From positions 1 to 59,937 of the forward strand of contig CAIMUP010000138.1 in assembly GCA_903844645.1 (NCBI GenBank): 59,937 nucleotides of DNA, given 5' to 3'. Position numbers and translations under genes: made by a program. Origin of the DNA: an uncultured Bacteroidota bacterium. Its GTDB lineage: Bacteria; Bacteroidota; Bacteroidia; AKYH767-A; JABDAW01. Every line of letters begins with the position of its first letter. Positions within the stretch are counted from its first letter, which is position 1. Below the pieces are notes generated by a model, which was not told the DNA's origin, ran no database searches, and was given only the letters and a program-made list of their open reading frames with translations. Shown piece after piece: positions 37,201 through 45,600 of the stretch.

Positions 37201-38863
37201 CTTCCCTTGCACTGATGTAATAAAAGAGTTTGTCTTTTAATACAATAACATCGGTATTCATGTTATAAGAAAGGTAACCTTTGGTAGATAGATCCAACAA
37301 AAAGGAGCGGATATTCTCTAAACTTATATGCATGAAATGCGCAAGATCAATACCGAGAAACTCTCTGCTTTTCATCCGTTCTGACAGATGTTTCATGGTG
37401 TATAATGGATTCGTTTCCGAAACTCCTTGCATAGAGCGGAAGAGGTAATCCCGATAGAAGTTATACGATTCAAAACTCGCCTTGCTTTCACCACTTGCAG
37501 AGATCATCTTCATCTGTATCAAAGGATCATCTATCTTCCAATACAGGGCATCAAAGAACAAAGTAAGACGGTGATACGAATCATAATAAGGAGACTTCGA
37601 TGCGCCTTCATCATTACGCACTAATGCCAATTCTCTATCCTTCACGATGTATTTAAACTCTAATCCAGGATGGTAGATAGAGTCCTTTTCGTAGTACAAT
37701 GTTATAGCTGCGCTGCCCGATGTTATCTTATCGGGTTTCATTGTGAAGTTCTGCGAAGTAGCTATAAATGTCGGCTTGTTCTTATAATAAATCGTCAACT
37801 TTGCATCTATCCCGGGAGTGCCTGCACCAAGAATTTTATTGCCATGCATCGAGAAGCCGCCTTCGTAATCTATATCTTTAAAAATTTGTTTTATCTCCAG
37901 GTGTTTATTATACGATTCAAAGCGTGGATAGGTAGCATTCAAGGGTGTGATAGCAGCCATAATCTTATCCGTATATCTCCCGATCAGGGGTTTATTAAAA
38001 TATGCTTTGTTATAAAACGTAACTGTGTCGGCAAAGAACTCATCGCCCTTGATTTTTATGGTATAATCATTCAACATAGCATACACAGTATCCTCGCCTA
38101 TTCCCGCACGTTTCCAGTTCACCTTGCCGCCTTTGCCATAGAACAATTCGTTGGTAGGATAGTACACTCCTTTCGTATTAAATATCAACGAACTGTCGCC
38201 TTTTGCATAATCTTTCAGGGTAATATCTCCAAAGATAATCTTCGGTATGGAATCGAACTCGAAGGTATAATTACTACTGCTCGATACCCATCTGGTGGCA
38301 TTCGAGGAGTACAAAGTATTCCGCAAAAACAAGCCGTTGCAGGTGTTGATATAGGATGCGAAATACCTGTTCGTTCCGTTCAGCAACTTCTCTAACGAAG
38401 CCTGCCAGGCATTGAAGCTTGCCTCGGTTTGGGAGCTTTGTACGAAGCTTATCAAGGCATAAATATAGTTCATAAAATCGGGATATGCTTTCATCCTTTT
38501 CTTCAGCATGGTATTACAATTTTTAATCACCGTTTCTATCTGTGCATCGCTCAATTTTCTGCTCGCTTCGGAGTAGATAAAATTCAAACTATCGCCTTCT
38601 TTCATTCGCAATACCATGGCTTCGTTGGCGGCTTTATAAAACTTGCCTTCATCCTTCGGAATCATTTTCGGAATCTTCCAGATAGCCTTGAATTCAGCCA
38701 TGATGACGGCACTCTCGAGCTTGTTGGTTTCTTCCAAAAAGTTCTGCATGTCATTCAAAAAAAGATTCGCATCTTTGCTGAAGCTGGTAACTTTTATCTG
38801 TGCATGTATCGTGAATGAAATAGCGATTAAGACTATTATCAGCAGGCATTTTTTTTGCATCAT
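34232..38863 (-). CDS. Large exported protein of unknown function
   Basis: 1543 residues. An N-terminal signal peptide (CLLIIVLIAISFTIHAQ) ends in the Ala-Gln cleavage site common in Bacteroidota. The body is a long series of beta-rich segments with repeated D-x-x-x-L/F-x-x-x-G patterns and no T9SS tail. The C-terminus is an acidic and lysine-rich low-complexity tail (EKKEETPEKKEEKPEKDDK), from about residue 1520. Long beta-sheet periplasmic proteins of the AsmA/OstA type look like this, but I cannot place it in a family. Codon composition is like its neighbours. Array 5 lies upstream of its start. Confidence 0.75.
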   Translation of the reverse strand: MMQKKCLLIIVLIAISFTIHAQIKVTSFSKDANLFLNDMQNFLEETNKLESAVIMAEFKAIWKIPKMIPKDEGKFYKAANEAMVLRMKEGDSLNFIYSEASRKLSDAQIETVIKNCNTMLKKRMKAYPDFMNYIYALISFVQSSQTEASFNAWQASLEKLLNGTNRYFASYINTCNGLFLRNTLYSSNATRWVSSSSNYTFEFDSIPKIIFGDITLKDYAKGDSSLIFNTKGVYYPTNELFYGKGGKVNWKRAGIGEDTVYAMLNDYTIKIKGDEFFADTVTFYNKAYFNKPLIGRYTDKIMAAITPLNATYPRFESYNKHLEIKQIFKDIDYEGGFSMHGNKILGAGTPGIDAKLTIYYKNKPTFIATSQNFTMKPDKITSGSAAITLYYEKDSIYHPGLEFKYIVKDRELALVRNDEGASKSPYYDSYHRLTLFFDALYWKIDDPLIQMKMISASGESKASFESYNFYRDYLFRSMQGVSETNPLYTMKHLSERMKSREFLGIDLAHFMHISLENIRSFLLDLSTKGYLSYNMNTDVIVLKDKLFYYISAREGKSDYDVIQFESTILGKPNAKLSLLDFALDINGVKRIFLSDSQNVNIYPKDQEIKVLKNRDFKFAGLVKAGRFDFYGKEFAFDYDNFKIDLKNVDSLRLKVPGDTADANGRIPDIRVKSVLQNITGDLMIDNPANKSGVKDFPEYPIFNSKKDSYVFYDRQEVQHGVYHKDNFYFHLIPFTIDSLDNFSKSGLNFLGTFVSANIFPDFKDSLRLMPDYSLGFNRPTPVNGFLMYGDKATYHNDIKLSHEGLRGDGELNYLTSIAKSHDFIFYPDSTNTTAFEWIVKKELYKGVEFPEVRATNIYIHYMPYQDAEYVYARGTPIDMYEGFSKFMGNYINTPNGLTGSGLMAFSGAEMNSELFHFKQNAVHCDTADFRIKSDDSTKLAYDSKNVQADVNFIQKYGEFKSNSGTQAQKFPLNQYICYIDKFKWFMDKQTMEFSSSGTPSAKDTSNLELAGSEFVSTHPNQDSLRFRAPTAEYSLKDYVIHAHEVVSIKVADASITPDSGNVTIHKKAVMDPFKNSRIVANNVTKYHNIYNADLTITSRKNYAGSGDMDYVDITKSKQRIHLDKISVDTTGQTVGSGTITDTTFTLGPPFAYTGDFKLVASNENLLFNGYAKLKFLGSCNTLATSYFKFKGSINPLSIAIPVDKETINEEGVKITSGIIHTKDSTLVYPAFLTPKERNSDNEIVTASGFLVYDNPTKEYRISNMDKLQNNALPGNYLSINTKTCILYGEGKVKLGGDFGQVTMQTVGNVTYNLNNRAMSMDLLMLLDFFFNEDAMKQITDQIAATAGLQATKDTRKGFDQGLSELLGKEKSGKLISDMSLYGSYKKFPPELNKPLFFTQVNMTYKPEFRAFRNNDYVGLGNIYKTQINRNIKSTVEVVKKRSGDILNIYLELDGSTWYFFSYQRGIMQAISSNDIFNKYIRDMKPDKRIQKPTGENKSPYQFMLSTERAKNNFLKKAADDGDEPEKKEETPEKKEEKPEKDDK

Positions 38864-39025
38864 TGGTATTATTAATAGCAGGTTTTAAATTTTATTTTAT
38901 CAAACAAAAGCAGCGAATATTGAGGCGTTAAAATTACATCTTTCGAGAGAGAAAAATAATCTGATTCGGCAGCCCTTTCATCCAGCAAAGGTGGCATTCT
39001 ATATTCCCGCTATCGTTGTCGTTCT

Positions 39026-39040
39026 CCCCTGACGGGTTTT
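39026..39040 (+). repeat. GACGGG-type dispersed element
   Basis: CCCCTGACGGGTTTT, a one-mismatch copy of the dispersed motif CTCCTGACGGGTTTT, directly beside array 5. Confidence 0.6.
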
Positions 39041-39375
39041 GCTCCTCAACATCCATGCAAAGGAACAAAACATCCTTGCAGAGGAGCAAAACATAGATGT
39101 TTTGGAGCTATGACGAACGTCATAAGAGCAATGACGACATGTTTTGGAGTTTTCACGACAGGCATTGGAGCTATGACGATAGGTTTTGGAGTTTTCACGA
39201 CAGGTATTAGAGCCATGACGACAGGTATAGGAGTTTTCACGACAGGTATAAGAGTTTTAGCGAACGATTTAAGAGCAAAAGATGTTGCTAAAGGAGCAAA
39301 AGATGTTGCTAAAACTCTTTTAACGACATCTTTTGCTCCTTACACGACATCTTTTGGAGCTTTCGTAAGAGCTAT
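39040..39375. repeat. 21-bp tandem array 5 (16 units, divergent)
   Basis: Sixteen units of 21 bp with no insertion or deletion, but with much sequence variation: two unit types (TGGAGTTTTCACGACAGG.. and AGAGCAAAAGATGTTGCTAA..), of which 39313-39354 appear as the reverse complement theme. Shared positions are GGAG/AGAG and ACGAC. The period is kept although the sequence drifts. It lies in the divergent space before the serine operon. Confidence 0.93.
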
Positions 39376-39501
39376 TTTTAGTCCCTTTTCCGTAATTATG
39401 CCGAAATAGTATCTCTGACGCCTGAAGAGGTTTTTCGATTTTAAAATCCGGAATGAAACGAAGATACATGCAGGGAACGTTTTTTATTCCACAATCTTTG
39501 T

Positions 39502-39510
39502 TAAGTTTGC
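39502..39510 (+). promoter_or_regulatory. Promoter -7 element of the serine operon
   Basis: TAAGTTTGC matches TAnnTTTGC and lies 28 bp before the aminotransferase ATG. Confidence 0.6.
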
Positions 39511-39538
39511 ACCCTTAATAAATAAAAATAAACACGAA

Positions 39539-40615
39539 ATGGAATTCAAAAAACTCTTCATCCCTGGACCGACCAATGTCCATCCCGATGTCCTTGCCAA
39601 GATGGCTACCCCGATGATAGGGCATCGTAGCAAAGATGCATCTGACTTGCAACGCCGTATCACCGAAAAGATGCGCAATTTGATGTTCACTAAGAATAAA
39701 ATAGCATTGTCCACCTCGTCCGGCACAGGCTTGATGGAAGGCGCGATAAGAGGGAGCGTTGCGAAACGAGCAATTGTTTTTTCGGTAGGCGATTTCGGCA
39801 ATCGTTGGGCTGATTTGGCAAGGCTGAATGATGTTCCGGTGGATCTTCATGTCGAAGAATCCGGCAATCCGACCATGCCCAAAACTGTGGACGAATATCT
39901 GAAGACCGGCAAGTACGATGTGGTTACGATTACCCATAATGAAACCTCTACCGGCATCATGAACCCGATAGATGGCATCGCAGATATTGTTAGGAAATAT
40001 CCTGATGTTTTATTCTTGGTTGATTGCGTCAGTTCAATGGCTGGGACTAAGATAGAAGTAGATCGTTTAGGGATAGATATTTGTATCACCTCCTCGCAAA
40101 AAGCATTGGCATTACCACCAGGATTGGCGTTGGCATCGGTATCTCCTAAGGCAGAAGAACGGTTTAATGTGGTAGGAAATAAAGGGTATTATCTCGATTT
40201 AAAGAACATCATTAAATATATAGATAAGAAGGATCATCAGTATTCATCCACCCCTTCTTTGTCGCACATGTTTGCTTTGGATTTCCAATTAGATAGAATC
40301 GAAAAAGAAGGCATCGAGAACCGTTTCATCCGCCATACCGAGATGGCAGAATTCATGATTGATTGGGCGAATCGTCACTTCAAAGTTTATCCTAAGCCTG
40401 GTTTTGAATCCATGACGGTTACTTGCATTAATAATACCATTGGCTTCAACTTCTCTGACCTGAATAAAGAATTAGGAAAACGTGGCATGCAAATATCTAA
40501 CGGCTACGGCGAATTAAAAGATAAAACCTTCCGCATTGCACACATGGGCGAACTTACTTTGAAGGATATGGTCGAAGTAACGAGAGCCATTGAAGACATA
40601 TTAAAACTTAAATAA
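39539..40615 (+). CDS. Class V aminotransferase, probable phosphoserine aminotransferase role
   Basis: 358 residues, fold type I. IPGPTNVHPDVL (8-19) opens the family. D162 (FLVDCVSS) and the PLP lysine K188 (TSSQKALALPPG) are in place. Best resemblance is to the alanine-glyoxylate/serine-pyruvate group, not to classical SerC. The gene is 12 bp before serA, so it probably makes phosphoserine from the SerA product (3-phosphohydroxypyruvate). Alternative: glyoxylate or serine transamination. No separate serC or serB is in the window. Confidence 0.85.
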   Translation: MEFKKLFIPGPTNVHPDVLAKMATPMIGHRSKDASDLQRRITEKMRNLMFTKNKIALSTSSGTGLMEGAIRGSVAKRAIVFSVGDFGNRWADLARLNDVPVDLHVEESGNPTMPKTVDEYLKTGKYDVVTITHNETSTGIMNPIDGIADIVRKYPDVLFLVDCVSSMAGTKIEVDRLGIDICITSSQKALALPPGLALASVSPKAEERFNVVGNKGYYLDLKNIIKYIDKKDHQYSSTPSLSHMFALDFQLDRIEKEGIENRFIRHTEMAEFMIDWANRHFKVYPKPGFESMTVTCINNTIGFNFSDLNKELGKRGMQISNGYGELKDKTFRIAHMGELTLKDMVEVTRAIEDILKLK

Positions 40616-40627
40616 AATCAGTATCGA

Positions 40628-41599
40628 ATGATAAAAATATTAGCAAACGATGGCATAGATACTATCGGGAAGAAGATGCTTACGGATGCAGGCTTTGAAG
40701 TCATCACCGACAAAGTTTCGCAACAAGATTTGGCAAAGGAATTAGTGAATTACGATGCTATCTTAGTTCGCAGTGCCACCAAGGTAACTGAAGATATTAT
40801 TACCGCCTGCCCAAACCTTCGTTTGATCGGCAGAGCGGGTGTAGGCTTGGATAATATTGATGTGGAGTTCGCGAAATACAAGGGCATCAAGATAGTCAAT
40901 ACCCCTGATGCTTCTTCGCAGTCTGTGGCAGAATTGGTGTATGCACATCTCTTCGGGATGGTGCGTTTCTTGCATCATTCCAACCGACAAATGCCAGAGA
41001 ATGGCGTGGATAAATTCCCTGAATTAAAGAAGAATTATTCCCAAGGTATCGAACTACGCGGAAAGACCATCGGCATCATTGGTTTCGGTAGGATTGGGCA
41101 AGCTACGGCTCGCATTGCATTAGGGCTTGGGATGAATGTAATGCCCTTCAAGCTCCATGCCTCGGAGGTGAAGATAGAGTTCGATTTCTTCCATGCTTCC
41201 AACGATGCCGTAATCATGATTAAGATGAATACCGTACCCTTTGAAGACTTATTAGCCAAGAGCGATTTCATTACCCTGCACGTTCCTTTTCCCAAGGGCG
41301 CAACACCGGTTATCGGCAAAAAGGAATTTGAACTGATGAAGCAAGGCGTGGGTATTGTCAATACATCTCGTGGTGGTGCTGTCAACGAAACAGATTTGTT
41401 GGATGCGTTGAATACAGGCAAAGTGGCGTATGCAGGTCTCGATGTATTCGTTGGTGAACCAAAGCCCAACAAGGATTTATTGGAGCATCCCAATGTTTCT
41501 TCTACACCACATATCGGGGCTTCTACGAAGGAGGCGCAGGAACGGATCGGTATCGAATTGGCGCAAAAAGTGATTGACTTTTTTATGCACCAGGATTAA
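40628..41599 (+). CDS. serA: D-3-phosphoglycerate dehydrogenase
   Basis: 323 residues. The D-isomer-specific 2-hydroxyacid dehydrogenase fold shows the NAD-binding GFGRIG (152-157), RAGVGLDNID (69-78), NTSRGG with the catalytic Arg, and GEP...HPNVSSTPHIG with the catalytic Glu and His. It is the short form lacking the ACT regulatory domain, so it is likely not serine-inhibited in the usual way. It carries an extra loop (KIEFDFFHASNDAVIMIK) between NAD-domain strands. It catalyses the first step of serine synthesis. Confidence 0.88.
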   Translation: MIKILANDGIDTIGKKMLTDAGFEVITDKVSQQDLAKELVNYDAILVRSATKVTEDIITACPNLRLIGRAGVGLDNIDVEFAKYKGIKIVNTPDASSQSVAELVYAHLFGMVRFLHHSNRQMPENGVDKFPELKKNYSQGIELRGKTIGIIGFGRIGQATARIALGLGMNVMPFKLHASEVKIEFDFFHASNDAVIMIKMNTVPFEDLLAKSDFITLHVPFPKGATPVIGKKEFELMKQGVGIVNTSRGGAVNETDLLDALNTGKVAYAGLDVFVGEPKPNKDLLEHPNVSSTPHIGASTKEAQERIGIELAQKVIDFFMHQD

Positions 41600-41629
41600 T
41601 ATCTCAATAATTAAATAACATAAAATAAC

Positions 41630-42082
41630 ATGAAGAATTTATTCGACAAAGAAACCAAAGACGCGATACTGAAACGTATTGACGCATTGCAACCCGATGC
41701 CAAGGCGCAGTGGGGTAAGATGAATGTGAATCAGGGATTGCGCCACATGGCGATGGCATTCGATATTGCTACTGGCGAACTAGATCCTACCCTTTCTAAT
41801 CCTCCGAAAATACCGAAGTGGCTCTTACGGTTTTTCTTATTAAATACTGCTCCGCCGAAGGAAAGAGCTGAAACATTTGTGGAGATAAACACGGTGGCTC
41901 GCAATATTAACCCTACCGATTTCGAGGCGGAGCGCAAGAACCTGAAGAGCAAGATTGAGAAGTTTGTAACAACCGCTACTTTGATTCCAGAGAATAAATT
42001 GGTAGGTAAATTCAGCAAGACGGACTGGGGTAAACTGAATTATAACCATACCGACCATCATCTGCGACAGTTTGGCGGATAA
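41630..42082 (+). CDS. DinB-like / DUF1569 protein
   Basis: 150 residues. LRHMAMAF (37-44) and a C-terminal HTDHHLRQFGG hold the conserved histidines of the DinB-like metal-dependent fold (DUF1569). Members are usually thiol transferases or unknown. It follows serA by 30 bp and precedes a strong terminator, so it is the third gene of the operon. Substrate unknown. Confidence 0.75.
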   Translation: MKNLFDKETKDAILKRIDALQPDAKAQWGKMNVNQGLRHMAMAFDIATGELDPTLSNPPKIPKWLLRFFLLNTAPPKERAETFVEINTVARNINPTDFEAERKNLKSKIEKFVTTATLIPENKLVGKFSKTDWGKLNYNHTDHHLRQFGG

Positions 42083-42110
42083 TGATTCCGTAGCAGGATT
42101 CCTTCTTATA

Positions 42111-42152
42111 AATCGCAAGCCCCCGAATAAAGCTATTCGGGGGCTTGCGATT
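42111..42152. terminator. Bidirectional terminator of the serine operon
   Basis: A perfect 19-bp stem (42111-42129 with 42134-42152) closed by a 4-nt loop, GC-rich in the middle, with T-rich runs after it. Confidence 0.95.
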
Positions 42153-42287
42153 TTCAACTCTTTTTCTTTTTATCCTCCAAAAACTATGGACGATGGAATG
42201 TAATCATCATACTTTTTTTGGCATCGTTTAATAAATTTAATTTTTAATATTATTGTTAATTTCGGGATAATTTATTCCATTAACAGA

Positions 42288-42455
42288 ACCCTTGACGGCT
42301 TCAAGATCGCCCTTGAGCAATCGCATGGCGATTTTCACGGAACAAAAATCGCCATTATATCCGTCAAAATCGCCCTTGACCAATCCCATGGCGATCTTCA
42401 CGGCTTCCATGGCACTCTTCGCCGATTCTATGGCACTATTCACGGCGTTCATCAT
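42288..42455. repeat. 21-bp tandem array 6 (8 units, divergent)
   Basis: Eight units with conserved ends (CCTTGA.. and ..CATGGC) and period exactly 21. Units 1, 2, 5 carry GCCCTTGA; units 6-8 carry TTCACGGC or TTCGCCGA. A further degenerate unit may extend to 42476. It lies between the convergent serine operon and the 1884-residue adhesin gene. Confidence 0.9.
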
Positions 42456-42572
42456 ACCTTCAAAAAGGCTGATATCCACTTTATTCAGGGCGGCGGCGGT
42501 ACTATTATATGGCATTATTTGGTTCATTCTGGGGCGCAAAGATTGTTTAATTTTAATAACCCAAACTGTCGC

Positions 42573-42609
42573 CAAAAAAAAGAGCCGCTGCATTGCTGCA
42601 ACGGCTCTT
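42573..42609 (-). terminator. Terminator of the adhesin gene
   Basis: On the minus strand AAGAGCCG..TGCA pairs with TGCA..CGGCTCTT and is followed by eight T residues. It lies 24 bp past the stop of the gene at 42633. Confidence 0.9.
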
Positions 42610-42632
42610 AGTACAAATCATTAATAAACTCT

Positions 42633-45600
42633 TTATTTCGTAATCACCATCTTGCCTTGCGCGGTGATGTTATCATTAGATATTACTTCGTAATAATAAA
42701 TCCCTGGGCTTAGACTTGCGGCATTCACAGTTGCTTTGCCGGTTAAGCCAGCAAGTGTTTGCGTGTAAACTACTCTGCCTGTCATATCTACGATTCTCAT
42801 CGCGGTTAATTGGGCAGCAACATTGTAGCTGATGGTGAAGTTTCCGCCGTTAGGATTTGGATAAACGGTTACGTAATGCCCGTTCGTGAAATCGTTCACG
42901 CCAGTACAAGAACTTACATAAATTACATGCTCTGCAAAATTGGTACAGCCCGTAGTAAGGTCAGTAAAGAAATATCTTAAGGTATCGTTACCGACAGTTG
43001 CAATACTTGGGTCGAACGATGTTCCGGTAACTCCTGCGCCTGTATATGAACCATTGCTTGGAGAACCACCAGAAAGGGTGATCACAGCATGATTAATACA
43101 AATAGTATCTATCGCAAAGGTGAAGGATACGGTAGGTAATGGATTCACGGTAATAGTAGCTGATGTGGTACCTGTACATCCGTTAAGATTGTGAACTGTT
43201 ACGGTGTAAGTACCAGCAGTGTTTACAGTAATTGTTTCGTTCGTACCGGCATTGCTCCATACGTAAGAAGTATATCCACCAGCATCTAAATCGGTACTGA
43301 ATCCTGAACATAAGGTATCAGAACCAGAGCTTGAAGAGATAGATACTACTGGGATAGAATTTTCGGTAACATCTTGCGAGGCAGTGCCTGTACAACCATT
43401 AGCATTGGTAATGGTAACGATATAGGTATTCGTGGCATTAGCAGTAATTGCTTGAGTGGTTTCACCTGTGCTCCAAGCATAAGAGGTGCTTGCAGTAGCA
43501 GATAATGAAACCGAACTACCAGTACAGAATGTAGTAGGACCGCTTGGGGTAATGGTAGCATTAGGAGTAGGATTCACAGTAACTGTTGTGGAAGCTGTTC
43601 CTACACAACCATTCACATCGTTGATAGTAACGGAATAAGTTCCGGAAGTGGTAACGGTAATAGCGGCATCAGTACCTGTTGTGCTCCAGTTGTAAGAAAC
43701 ATAAAGCCCAACAACCAAAGTAACGGAATCACCAGAACAGAATGTGGTAGGACCACTTGCAGAGATGGTAGGCGTAGGAGCAGGGAATACCACAACGGCT
43801 TGAGAAGCAGTACCGACACAACCATTAGCATCGGTAACCGAAACAGTGATTGTAGCACTGGTATTCACATTGATTGCTTGAGTAGTTTCGGTAGTGCTCC
43901 AAGAATAAGAAGGATAAGTACCGGCATCTAATGCTACTGTTCCGCCTGGGCAGAATGAAGTAGGACCATTAGGAGAGATAGTAGGGGTAGGTAAAGTATT
44001 CACCGTTACTGTTTGAGAAGCCGTTACCGTACATCCATTAATATCTGTTACTGTAACTGCATAGATTCCAGAAGTAGTAGCAGATACAGATTGTGATGTA
44101 GCAGCATTACTCCATGCGAAAGAAGTAGAACCACCAGCATCTAAAGTTACTGAACCACCTTGGCAGAAAGTAGTATTTCCACTTGGGGTAATGGTATTTG
44201 TTGGATTCGCATTAACCGTTACAGATTGTGTAGCAGAGGCAGTACAACCGTTGGCGTCGGTAATGGTAACAGAATACAAGCCGCTTGTGGTAACAGTAAT
44301 TGCTTGCACAGTTTCTGTAGAACTCCAGGTATAAGAAGCATAAACACCGGCATCAATACTTACAGAACCACCTACACAGAAGATAGTAGGGCCGGTAGCT
44401 GTAAGAACAGGGGCGGGAATATTGAATACATTAACTACTTGAGAAGTTGTTCCAGTACATCCACTTCCACTTGTTACTGTAACAGAATATGTTCCTGATG
44501 TGGTAACAGTAATAGAATCTGTTGTTGCAGTAGTGCTCCAAGCATAACTTGTAAATCCTGAAAGATGTAAAACTACATTTCCCCCATTACAGAAAGATGT
44601 AGGAGAGTTCGTAGTAATTGTTGGGTTAAGTGCAGCACTAACAGTAACAACCTGTGAAGTAGTTCCGGTACATCCGATAGCATCAGAAACGGTAACTACA
44701 TAAGTTCCACCAGTGTTAACAGTAATAGTTTGAGATGTTGCACCAGTGCTCCATGAATAAGAGGTAGCCACAGTAGAAACAAGAGTTACACTACCTCCAG
44801 CACAGAAGTTAGTAGGACCAGTAGGGATAATAATAGGAGTAGGGCTTGTATTTACAGTAACTACTTGAGAGGCTAAACCATGACATCCATTGTTATCAGT
44901 AACAGTTACTGTATAAGTTGTATTTGCAGTAGCCGAAACTGTTTCAGAGGTTGCAGCATTGCTCCATGTATAAGATGCATAAACTCCAGCATCTAAAAGA
45001 ACAGAACCACCAGAGCAGAATGCTGTTGGTCCATTTGCGGTAATGGTAGGGGTTGGATTCGGATTAACTGTAATTGTTACAGAAGCAGTACCTGTACAAC
45101 CCACACTTTGGGTAGCGGTAACGGTATAAGTTCCAGCAGTATTTACATTGATGATTTGTGAAGTGGCAGCATTGCTCCAGATAAATGAAGTATAAGGACC
45201 TGCATCAAGATTAACGGAGTTTCCACTACATAATGCAGTAGGTCCACTTGGTGTAATTGTTACAGTAAGATTCCCACCTATAGTAACCAATTGAGAAGCC
45301 GTGGCTGTACAACCTGCCGCATTGGTAATTGTCACAATATAATTTCCAGCTGTAGTAACCAAGATGGATTGTGTAGTTGCATTAGTACTCCAATGATACG
45401 AAGTGCTAAGATTTGCTACTAAGGTAACATTACCGCCAGTACAAAATGATGTAGGTCCGCTTGGAGTAATTGTAGCTGTTGCTGCAGGACTAACATTAAC
45501 AATTCTTGTTGCCGTAGCAGTACATCCTGTAGCATTTGTTACTATTAAAGTATAAGCAGTTGTAACGGTCGGACTAAGTGTAACGGTTTGTGTGGTTTGA

